Shown in pieces: positions 57,434-64,000 of a DNA stretch of 64,000 bases (its first letter is position 1; the number at the start of each line of letters is the position of its first letter). Below the pieces are notes generated by a model. That model worked only from the letters and a program-made list of their open reading frames with translations, was not told where the DNA came from and made no database searches. A program made the translations under genes and the position numbers. Source of the DNA: Bordetella parapertussis (GTDB lineage: Bacteria > Pseudomonadota > Gammaproteobacteria > Burkholderiales > Burkholderiaceae_D); NCBI GenBank assembly GCA_945866125.1, contig CAMBFZ010000021.1, positions 1-64,000 on the forward strand, given 5' to 3'.

Positions 57434-57460
57434 CCGGACGCCCATGCCGATGGCGTCCGG
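57434..57460. repeat. Hairpin between gyrA and pheA
   Basis: CCGGACGCC (57434-57442) and GGCGTCCGG (57452-57460) form a perfect 9-bp stem with a 9-nt loop ten bases past the gyrA stop. The T run lies on the plus-strand side (57463-57467), so it would stop rightward transcription toward gyrA; on the minus strand it could be a weak pause or processing site. Confidence 0.6.
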
Positions 57461-57469
57461 CCGTTTTTA

Positions 57470-60088
57470 TTATTCTGCCACCTCATCGGCTGTGCCCGCG
57501 TCGTCTTCGGCATCCGCCTCGGCCACGCGCTGCAGACCGGATAATTTGCCACCATCTTCGACAGCAATCAAGGTCACGCCCTGCGTGGCACGGCCCATTT
57601 CACGGATCTCGGAGACACGCGTGCGAATGAGCACGCCACCGGTGGTGATCAGCATGATCTCATCGGCCGGCTCAACCAAGGTAGCAGCGACTACTTTACC
57701 GTTACGCTCACTGGTCTGGATGGCGATCATGCCCTTGGTGCCACGTCCATGACGGGTGTATTCCGTGATCGGCGTGCGTTTGCCGTAGCCGTTCTCGGTT
57801 GCTGTCAGAACCGACTGCTGTTCATTTTCAGCCACCAGCAAGGCGATCACCTGCTGACCTTCTTCGAGATTCATACCACGCACACCGCGCGCAGTGCGCC
57901 CCATCGGACGCACATCATTTTCATCAAAGCGCACAGCTTTGCCCGAATCCGAGAAAAGCATCACATCATGCGTCCCATCGGTGAGCGCTGCACCAATGAG
58001 GAAATCTCCCTCGTCAAGATCGACCGCGATAATGCCGGCCTTGCGTGGATTACTGAAGTCTGACAGCGGCGTTTTTTTGACGGTACCAAGACTCGTCGAC
58101 ATGAACACATAACGGTCTTGCGGGAAGCTGGTATTTTCGCCAAACAGCGGCAAGACCACGGTGATTTTTTCACCTTCCTGCAGAGGGAACATATTGACGA
58201 TCGGCTTGCCGCGCGAATTACGCGAGCCTTGCGGCACTTCCCAGACCTTGAGCCAATACATCCGGCCACGGTTGGAGAAACACAAAATGTAATCATGTGT
58301 GTTGGCAATGAAGAGCTGATCGATCCAGTCATCTTCTTTGGTCGCCATCGCCTGCTTGCCGCGCCCACCGCGTTTTTGGGCACGGTATTCCGAGACCGGC
58401 TGCGATTTCATGTAGCCGGAATGCGAGAGCGTCACCACCATGTCTTGTGGCGTGATCAGGTCTTCGGTGCCCAGGTCGGTCGGGTTGAGCTCGATGTGTG
58501 AGCGGCGCACATCTTTGTTACCTTCGCCGTATTCATTTTTCGCGGCGATCAGCTCGTCACGGATGATGCTCGTTACGCGATCCGGGCGCGACAAAATGTC
58601 GAGCAAATCGGCGATTTCGGCCATGACTTCTTTGTACTCATTGACAATCTTGTCTTGCTCAAGACCGGTCAGGCGTTGCAGACGCATCTGCAAAATCTCT
58701 TGCGCCTGATCATCGGAGAGCTTGTAGAGCCCATCTGCCTGAAGCCCATAATGACGCGGCAGATTTTCAGGACGGAAGGCTTCGATGCCACCGACATGTT
58801 CAGATCCGGTTCGCGCAAGCATTTCACGCACCATCGACGAATCCCAGGCGCGCGCGATCAGCTCGGCCTTGGCAATCGGCGGTGTCGGCGCAGCCTTGAT
58901 GAGGGCGATGAATTCATCGATATTGGCCAGCGCGACGGCCAGACCTTCGAGGACATGACCGCGCTCACGTGCCTTGCGCAACTCGAACACAGTGCGGCGG
59001 GTTACTACCTCGCGGCGGTGCGACAAAAAACACTCAAGCATTTGCTTGAGATTGAGCAGCTTGGGCTGACCATCGACCAACGCCACCATGTTCATGCCGA
59101 AGGTGTCTTGCAGCTGGGTCTGCTTGTAGAGATTATTCAGGACGACTTCAGGCACTTCACCGCGTTTTAATTCGATCACAACGCGCATGCCGGATTTGTC
59201 GGACTCGTCCCGAATGTCAGAGATGCCATCAAGTTTTTTGTCGCGCACCAGCTCGGCAATACGCTCAAGCATCGACTTTTTGTTCACTTGGTAGGGCAAC
59301 TCATCCACGATAATCGCGGTTCTATGCTCTTTGCCGTATTCTTCGAAATGCGTTTTACCGCGCATGACCAAACGACCGCGGCCAGTGCGATAACCATCGC
59401 GCACACCAGAGACGCCGTAGATAATTCCAGCAGTCGGAAAATCTGGTGCCGGAATGATCTCAATGAGCTCGTCGACCGTACAGCTTGGCGTCTGCAACAC
59501 GTGCAGCGCGCCGTCGATGACTTCGGTAATGTTATGGGGCGGAATATTGGTGGCCATGCCGACAGCAATACCCGACGAGCCGTTGATGAGCAGATTGGGT
59601 ATCCGAGTTGGCAGTACCGACGGCTCTCTTTCCTTGCCATCGTAATTCGGCACAAAATCAACCGTGTCTTTTTCGATGTCGGCGAGCAACTCGCTGGCAA
59701 TTTTGTCAAGCCGGCACTCGGTGTACCGCATTGCTGCCGCGTTATCTCCATCGATTGAGCCGAAATTACCCTGCCCATCGACCAAGGTGTAGCGCAGCGA
59801 AAAATCCTGCGCCATCCGCACCAGCGTGTCATAGATGGCCTGGTCACCGTGAGGATGATATTTACCCATCACTTCGCCAACGACGCGCGCACACTTCACA
59901 TACGGGCGATTCCAGACATTATTCGTTTCGTGCATCGCGAAGAGCACACGCCGATGCACTGGCTTCAATCCGTCCCGCACGTCAGGCAAAGCACGACCGA
60001 CGATTACGCTCATTGCGTAATCGAGGTAGCTCTTGCGCATCTCTTCTTCGAGGGAAATCGGTATGGTTTCTTTTGCGAATTGATCCAT
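57470..60088 (-). CDS. gyrA: DNA gyrase subunit A
   Basis: A 872-residue type II topoisomerase subunit from ATG 60088. It has the winged-helix breakage domain with [10 protein letters not shown] (catalytic Tyr), and C-terminal beta-pinwheel repeats including the GyrA-box region [13 protein letters not shown]. The quinolone-resistance region reads [13 protein letters not shown]: Gln83 where Escherichia coli has Ser83, with Asp87 present. In many other bacteria this position is Ser or Thr. It is the upstream gene of the aromatic amino acid block and divergent from the ompA genes. Confidence 0.97.
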   Translation of the reverse strand: MDQFAKETIPISLEEEMRKSYLDYAMSVIVGRALPDVRDGLKPVHRRVLFAMHETNNVWNRPYVKCARVVGEVMGKYHPHGDQAIYDTLVRMAQDFSLRYTLVDGQGNFGSIDGDNAAAMRYTECRLDKIASELLADIEKDTVDFVPNYDGKEREPSVLPTRIPNLLINGSSGIAVGMATNIPPHNITEVIDGALHVLQTPSCTVDELIEIIPAPDFPTAGIIYGVSGVRDGYRTGRGRLVMRGKTHFEEYGKEHRTAIIVDELPYQVNKKSMLERIAELVRDKKLDGISDIRDESDKSGMRVVIELKRGEVPEVVLNNLYKQTQLQDTFGMNMVALVDGQPKLLNLKQMLECFLSHRREVVTRRTVFELRKARERGHVLEGLAVALANIDEFIALIKAAPTPPIAKAELIARAWDSSMVREMLARTGSEHVGGIEAFRPENLPRHYGLQADGLYKLSDDQAQEILQMRLQRLTGLEQDKIVNEYKEVMAEIADLLDILSRPDRVTSIIRDELIAAKNEYGEGNKDVRRSHIELNPTDLGTEDLITPQDMVVTLSHSGYMKSQPVSEYRAQKRGGRGKQAMATKEDDWIDQLFIANTHDYILCFSNRGRMYWLKVWEVPQGSRNSRGKPIVNMFPLQEGEKITVVLPLFGENTSFPQDRYVFMSTSLGTVKKTPLSDFSNPRKAGIIAVDLDEGDFLIGAALTDGTHDVMLFSDSGKAVRFDENDVRPMGRTARGVRGMNLEEGQQVIALLVAENEQQSVLTATENGYGKRTPITEYTRHGRGTKGMIAIQTSERNGKVVAATLVEPADEIMLITTGGVLIRTRVSEIREMGRATQGVTLIAVEDGGKLSGLQRVAEADAEDDAGTADEVAE

Positions 60089-60252
60089 TGGCAGGCCGGT
60101 GAGTTGAGACAAAACAGATGAAAAACGGGCTGACGATCCGCGACAGGCGAACCGCTTCGGCTAAACACGAAATTTTACCACGTCGACCACCCCCAACCGG
60201 ACCCTAGTTTCCCATCCAACGCCGAACAATCGCTGCTTTATGTTTGATTTTT

Positions 60253-60258
60253 TATAAT
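60253..60258 (+). promoter_or_regulatory. Possible -10 box of the first ompA-type gene
   Basis: TATAAT lies 54 bases upstream of the ATG at 60313, a perfect match to the sigma-70 -10 hexamer. No good -35 hexamer is visible 16-18 bases upstream, so the promoter is only tentative. Confidence 0.45.
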
Positions 60259-60312
60259 GCCGCCTCGCCGAGCGCTGCCAAACTGATCCCGATTTATCGA
60301 GGAGAGAAGAGC

Positions 60313-60990
60313 ATGCAGAACCCACCCAATCTTGTTTTGGCATTAGTTACGGTACTGGCAACACCTGTGTTTGCTGCCAACCCGACGATTCCCGTCGTTG
60401 CAGGCAACCCAGGCTACCTGCGCAGCGCCGACGGCACTGCCGTCATCAGCGGCAGCGGCCAATGCTGGCACACCAGTAGCTGGACCTCCGCTACAGCCAA
60501 TGTCGTTGGCTGCGATGGCGTGATGGCGAAAGCAGCCCCAGTACCGGCGCCCTCCCCACCTGTGGTCGAGGCGGAACCAGAAACCGTTCCGGCTAAGCCT
60601 GTTCCCCCGGTGGTAATCAAGCCTGAACCGGTGTCCGAAAAAGTGACCTTTGATACCGATACTTTTTTTGATTTTGACAAAGCAACACTGAAACCAGAGG
60701 GCAAGCGCAAGCTCACGGAATTAGCATCCCGTCTCAACAGCATGAACATTGAAGTCGTGCTGGCAGTGGGTCACACCGATCCAATTGGCTCTAGTCGCTA
60801 CAATCAAAAACTTTCGATGCGCAGAGCGCAATCAGTCAAAGAATTTTTGCAAACGCAATCCATCGAACCAGAACGGATTTACACCGACGGCAAAGGCGAA
60901 CTCGAACCATTAGCAAACAATAAAACCCGGGACGGACGCGCCCAAAATCGCCGGGTTGAGATCGAAGTTGTTGGCGTCCGGCAAAGATAA
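60313..60990 (+). CDS. OmpA family protein
   Basis: A 225-residue exported protein from ATG 60313, with GAGGAGAG upstream. Signal peptide ends TPVFAA. A short domain with SGQCWHTSSWT and VVGCDGVM (two Cys) is followed by a Pro/Glu/Val linker and a C-terminal OmpA peptidoglycan-binding domain: TDTFFDFDKATLKPEGK, VVLAVGHTDPIGSSRYNQKLS, DGKGELEP and NRRVEIEV. It has no transmembrane barrel, so it probably links the outer membrane or periplasm to peptidoglycan. It has a close paralogue about 290 bases downstream. Confidence 0.9.
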   Translation: MQNPPNLVLALVTVLATPVFAANPTIPVVAGNPGYLRSADGTAVISGSGQCWHTSSWTSATANVVGCDGVMAKAAPVPAPSPPVVEAEPETVPAKPVPPVVIKPEPVSEKVTFDTDTFFDFDKATLKPEGKRKLTELASRLNSMNIEVVLAVGHTDPIGSSRYNQKLSMRRAQSVKEFLQTQSIEPERIYTDGKGELEPLANNKTRDGRAQNRRVEIEVVGVRQR

Positions 60991-61017
60991 AGTATCCCCC
61001 GCCGCCGTCGCATGCGA

Positions 61018-61050
61018 CAAGGCAGGCACTATTTCAGTTGACCTGCCTTG
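61018..61050 (+). repeat. Hairpin after the first ompA-type gene
   Basis: CAAGGCAGG (61018-61026) and CCTGCCTTG (61042-61050) form a 9-bp stem with a 15-nt loop, 27 bases past the stop codon. No T run follows, so it is at best a weak terminator or 3' stabiliser. Confidence 0.5.
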
Positions 61051-61277
61051 CATCGCACTTGACTTCGTCGTATCCGTTTTTATCCAATACGTCCGCTCAT
61101 CGCTAAATTTCTTGTAAGAAATTGTGGCCGAACAGAAAATTTCCCAACAGATTTACCCCTGAATTGATGGTAGAATGATGCACAATTTGCATTGTTTAAT
61201 ATCCAAAATAGAAACAAGCGCAAAATAGCCAATCCAACAATCTGGCCTGCCTGGCCGGCTGACTTTAGGGATAAATA

Positions 61278-62189
61278 ATGAAAAGCTCTGCGCGCACTCA
61301 TAGCATGCTCATCGCGCTTGCCGTCGCAAGCGCCTTCGCTCAAGCAGCCGACAAACCGCCCAGCGGATATCTAGCCGATTCAAACCACGATGTCGTCAGA
61401 AGCGGCACTGGTTTGTGCTGGCATACCGGCACATGGACGCCGGCTGATGCAACCGTAGTGGGTTGCGATAACTTTCTGGCGCCTGCACCAGCGCCCGTTG
61501 CAAAACCATCTGAGCCTGCAGCGCCAGTCGTAGCCGCACCGCCTGTTGCCGCGCCCGTGGTAGAGACACCAGCGCCAGCGGTTGCGGAAGTACCAGCGGT
61601 CGTCGATTCAGCACCGGCCGCAATGGAAGCGCCTGCGTTAGCCGAAGCCCCTCCAGCACCGCCCGCAATCGTCGAAGCCCCTCCAGCACCGCCCGCAATC
61701 GTCGAAGCACCACCGGCGCCGCCTGCAATCGTCGAAGCACCACCGGCGCCGCCTGCAATCGTCGAAGCACCTCCAGCACCGGCTGCAGTAGCGCCTCCAA
61801 AGCCGGCTGCTCCTGTTGCCCCCGCTCCCACCGCGGTCAAAGTCACATTCGAAACCGATACCTTCTTTGCCTTCGACAAATCTGTGCTGCAACCAGCAGG
61901 CAAGGCCAAGCTTGAAGACTTAGTCTCAAAACTGCAAGGTACGGACATTGAAGTCATCGTCGCCACCGGCCACACCGATTCGACCGGAACCGATGCCTAC
62001 AATCAAAAATTGTCGATGCGTCGTGCGAACGCGGTCAAGGCCTTCCTGGTTTCCAAAGGTCTGCCTGCAGAGCGCGTGTTCACCGAAGGCAAAGGCGAGA
62101 AACAACCTGTAGCCAGCAACAAAACCGCCGAAGGCCGAGCTAAAAATCGCCGTGTTGAAGTCGAAGTCGTTGGCAAGCAGATGCGTTAA
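61278..62189 (+). CDS. OmpA family protein with expanded Pro/Ala repeat
   Basis: A 303-residue paralogue of the preceding protein. A signal peptide is followed by KPPSGYLADSNHDVVRSGTG, the same CWHTGTWTPADATVVGCD cysteine motif, a long Pro/Ala/Val linker with four repeats of EAPPAPPAIV, and a C-terminal OmpA domain (TDTFFAFDKSVLQPAGK, HTDSTGTDAYNQKLS, NRRVEVEVVG). The linker differs most between the two copies. It is presumably a periplasmic or surface-associated peptidoglycan anchor. A strong terminator follows at 62214. Confidence 0.92.
   Translation: MKSSARTHSMLIALAVASAFAQAADKPPSGYLADSNHDVVRSGTGLCWHTGTWTPADATVVGCDNFLAPAPAPVAKPSEPAAPVVAAPPVAAPVVETPAPAVAEVPAVVDSAPAAMEAPALAEAPPAPPAIVEAPPAPPAIVEAPPAPPAIVEAPPAPPAIVEAPPAPAAVAPPKPAAPVAPAPTAVKVTFETDTFFAFDKSVLQPAGKAKLEDLVSKLQGTDIEVIVATGHTDSTGTDAYNQKLSMRRANAVKAFLVSKGLPAERVFTEGKGEKQPVASNKTAEGRAKNRRVEVEVVGKQMR
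61644..61793 (+). repeat. 30-bp tandem repeat in the linker of the second ompA-type gene
   Basis: Four 30-bp units at 61644-61763 plus a degenerate fifth to 61793, each encoding EAPPAPPAIV. Units 1 and 2 are identical, units 3 and 4 are identical to each other and differ by silent changes, suggesting duplication in pairs. The length is a multiple of three, so copy-number changes would keep the frame. Confidence 0.9.
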
Positions 62190-62213
62190 ATCTTCTGCTG
62201 CGTTTTAAGAATA

Positions 62214-62242
62214 GCCTCCGCGTGTTGCGGGGGCTTTTTTTT
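62214..62242 (+). terminator. Intrinsic terminator after the second ompA-type gene
   Basis: GCCTCCGC (62214-62221) pairs with GCGGGGGC (62227-62234, one G-T wobble) around a 5-nt loop and is followed by eight T. Confidence 0.93.
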
Positions 62243-62306
62243 GAGCGCGGGCCGCGTCGGCACAGCCTGGCGGGAAACTTCTCCAGTTTCCGTTATCATC
62301 TGGGTC

Positions 62307-63002
62307 ATGAACGCCGATCCGCAAGAACTCCAAAAATTCAGTGCCCTAGCCCATCGCTGGTGGGACCCCACATCCGAATTTCGCCCGCTGCATGAAATCA
62401 ATCCGCTCCGACTTGAGTGGATCAACGCGCGCGTCCCTCTGGCTGGCAAAACGGTGCTCGATGTTGGCTGTGGCGGCGGTATCTTGGCCGAATCTATCGC
62501 CAAAAAAGGCGCCAAGGTCACAGGGATTGACCTGTCCGAGAAGGCACTCAAGGTAGCCGATCTGCATAGCCTTGAGTCGGGCGTCGACGTGCGCTATGAA
62601 TTAATCGCGGCTGAGGAACTAGCGTCCCGCGAGGCGGGCCACTATGACGTTGTCACCTGCATGGAAATGCTGGAGCACGTGCCAGATCCGGCAGCGATCG
62701 TGCAAGCCTGCGCCACCCTTGTTAAGCCCGGTGGGCATGTATTTTTCTCAACCTTAAACCGTAATCCAAAGTCCTATTTGTTTGCCATCATCGGCGCGGA
62801 ATATATATTGCGCCTGCTGCCGCGCGGCACGCACGATTACATGAAATTCATCACGCCGGCAGAGCTGTCGCAGTACATTCGTCGTGCCGGGCTTGAGGTC
62901 GACGCGCTGAAAGGCATGACCTACAATCCGCTCACACAAATTTACTCCCTCAATCAAAACACAGACGTTAACTACTTAGTTGCCAGCGTCAAACCGGCAT
63001 AA
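62307..63002 (+). CDS. ubiG: Ubiquinone biosynthesis O-methyltransferase UbiG
   Basis: A 231-residue SAM-dependent enzyme from ATG 62307. [20 protein letters not shown] is the family N-terminus; motif I is [20 protein letters not shown], then [15 protein letters not shown] [13 protein letters not shown] and [14 protein letters not shown]. It performs both O-methylation steps of ubiquinone synthesis. It is followed after about 60 bases by gph. Confidence 0.96.
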   Translation: MNADPQELQKFSALAHRWWDPTSEFRPLHEINPLRLEWINARVPLAGKTVLDVGCGGGILAESIAKKGAKVTGIDLSEKALKVADLHSLESGVDVRYELIAAEELASREAGHYDVVTCMEMLEHVPDPAAIVQACATLVKPGGHVFFSTLNRNPKSYLFAIIGAEYILRLLPRGTHDYMKFITPAELSQYIRRAGLEVDALKGMTYNPLTQIYSLNQNTDVNYLVASVKPA

Positions 63003-63065
63003 CACGAATTTTTTTTTTATCGCTACGATTTTTTTGCAGATGATCGCTTGATCATCCAGGCTCCA

Positions 63066-63746
63066 ATGACAAAACCTGTCCTGCTACCGACACCACGCGC
63101 GCTGCTATTTGATCTTGATGGAACCTTGGCTGACACGGCACCAGACTTGGCCGCTGCTGTTAATCTGCTACGTACAGCGCAGGGCTTATTACCAACGCCC
63201 TACGCGCTCTTACGACCGGTCGCATCAGCAGGCGCGCGTGGGCTCATTGGTGTTGCGCTCAATGTGACACCAACTGACAACGGCTACGATGCATTGCGCG
63301 AGACTTTTCTGGCCAACTACGCTGCGCAAATTGCCGTGCATTCGACGCTCTTTGATGGTGTCGATGCCCTGTTACTCGCATTACAGCAACAAGATCTGCA
63401 ATGGGGCATCGTGACGAACAAACCTGCGCGGCTAACCGACGCGCTAGTGCCGCAGATTGGATTGCAGCATGCGGGCTGTGTGGTCTCGGGTGACACCACA
63501 CCCCATGCCAAACCCCATCCCGAGCCGCTATTCGAGGCCGCACGTCGCTTAAAACTGAGTCCAGGGCAATGCTGGTATGTAGGCGATGATTTGCGCGACA
63601 TTGAGGCAGGTAAAGCAGCCGGCATGGTCACCATAGCTGCAGCGTGGGGCTATTGCGGCGACACCGCACCGCTCGACTGGCAAGCCGACATGATCGCGCA
63701 GCATCCGCTTGAACTGCTTTCACTATTGCGTGAAAAACGAGCTTGA
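63066..63746 (+). CDS. gph: Phosphoglycolate phosphatase (HAD family)
   Basis: A 226-residue HAD hydrolase from ATG 63066. LLFDLDGTLADTAPDLAAAV holds the catalytic Asp pair; GIVTNKPARL is motif II and YVGDDLRDIEAGKAAGM motif IV. The cap domain is of the helical type usual in Gph. It removes the phosphate from 2-phosphoglycolate made during DNA repair or photorespiration-like side reactions. The ubiG-gph order is common in Burkholderiales. Confidence 0.94.
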   Translation: MTKPVLLPTPRALLFDLDGTLADTAPDLAAAVNLLRTAQGLLPTPYALLRPVASAGARGLIGVALNVTPTDNGYDALRETFLANYAAQIAVHSTLFDGVDALLLALQQQDLQWGIVTNKPARLTDALVPQIGLQHAGCVVSGDTTPHAKPHPEPLFEAARRLKLSPGQCWYVGDDLRDIEAGKAAGMVTIAAAWGYCGDTAPLDWQADMIAQHPLELLSLLREKRA

Positions 63747-63796
63747 ACTTTACGGACATCGCGCGATCTATTGGACTACAATGTTGACGTAGTTTA

Positions 63797-64000
63797 GGGG
63801 GGCGACCTGGTTTCGACAGGGGTGGCAAAGCAGCGCAGGGCATACCGAGGACTGGCTACCTCGTAAATCCAACCGGAAATGCTTAATTGCAAACGACTCA
63901 AAATACGCTCTTGCAGCGTAAACCTCTAAGAACTTAATAACTTCTTAGCTCTACACCGTTTTGTCTCTGGGGCGGGCTGGCAACAGCGGTAGAGTCATTC
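63797..64000 (+). ncRNA. ssrA: Transfer-messenger RNA (tmRNA), 5' part
   Basis: The conserved 5' end GGGGGCGACCTGGTTTCGAC begins at about 63797, preceded by a -10-like TACAAT (63777-63782). The tag reading frame starts with GCA 63889 and reads ANDSKYALAA followed by TAA at 63919-63921, matching tag patterns of beta-proteobacteria. The 3' half, including the tRNA-like end, lies outside the window. tmRNA rescues stalled ribosomes with SmpB. Confidence 0.95.

Noticed and set aside
61690..61892. Minus-strand open frames inside the OmpA linker
   Set aside because: They are shadows created by the Pro/Ala-rich codon bias of the plus-strand repeats.

Overview
The window looks like a chromosomal segment of a betaproteobacterium of the order Burkholderiales, most likely the family Oxalobacteraceae. 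The evidence is the aromatic amino acid/translation block gyrA-pheA-hisC-tyrA-aroA-cmk-rpsA-ihfB followed by lapA-lapB, the ompA-ubiG-gph-ssrA block, a tmRNA tag that reads ANDSKYALAA, and a moderately GC-rich sequence. The family assignment is inference from gene order; no database was searched.

Layout. 1-9260 is an accessory, catabolic-looking region. It holds the end of an unknown gene, a TetR regulator, an SDR and a cytochrome P450, then an orphan TRAP binding protein, an atypical SDR and an SMP-30-like lipoprotein gene broken by an in-frame amber codon, then a DUF2306-like membrane protein and a decayed IS481-type transposase. 9268-13798 is a minus-strand operon of an acyl-CoA dehydrogenase plus livG-livF-livH-livM without a binding protein. 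14141-17670 is a sensor histidine kinase overlapping an HD-GYP response regulator. 18451-26085 is the most coherent specialised system: a HAD-UbiA fusion, DprE1-like oxidase, DprE2-like reductase, epimerase, FAD oxidoreductase, GtrA-type protein and a convergent GT-C glycosyltransferase. It mirrors the mycobacterial decaprenyl-phosphate-arabinose pathway and predicts lipid-linked D-arabinofuranose (or a related pentose) for a cell-surface polymer or protein. 26257-37351 is mostly housekeeping (maeB, thiL-pgpA-pncC, pyrF, dacB) with a fluoroacetate dehalogenase-like gene and a long unknown protein with TraB/EreA-like motifs.

37406-40950 carries the groES-groEL operon with superposed sigma-70, sigma-32 and CIRCE sites, followed by an unannotated protein with ADP-ribosyltransferase-like motifs, possibly an effector or toxin. 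40969-48066 contains a crotonase, the GTPase RbgA, a deacetylase, mltB, DUF1415, a small HTH protein next to an AT-rich gap, cysM and a ComEA-like protein. 48390-60088 is the minus-strand core block from lapB back to gyrA. 60313-64000 runs on the plus strand with two paralogous OmpA-type proteins, ubiG, gph and the 5' part of ssrA.

The strongest candidates for little-described biology are the DprE-like surface pentose cluster, the ART-like protein at 39844-40950 and the GExH/GHLG protein at 31652-32890.
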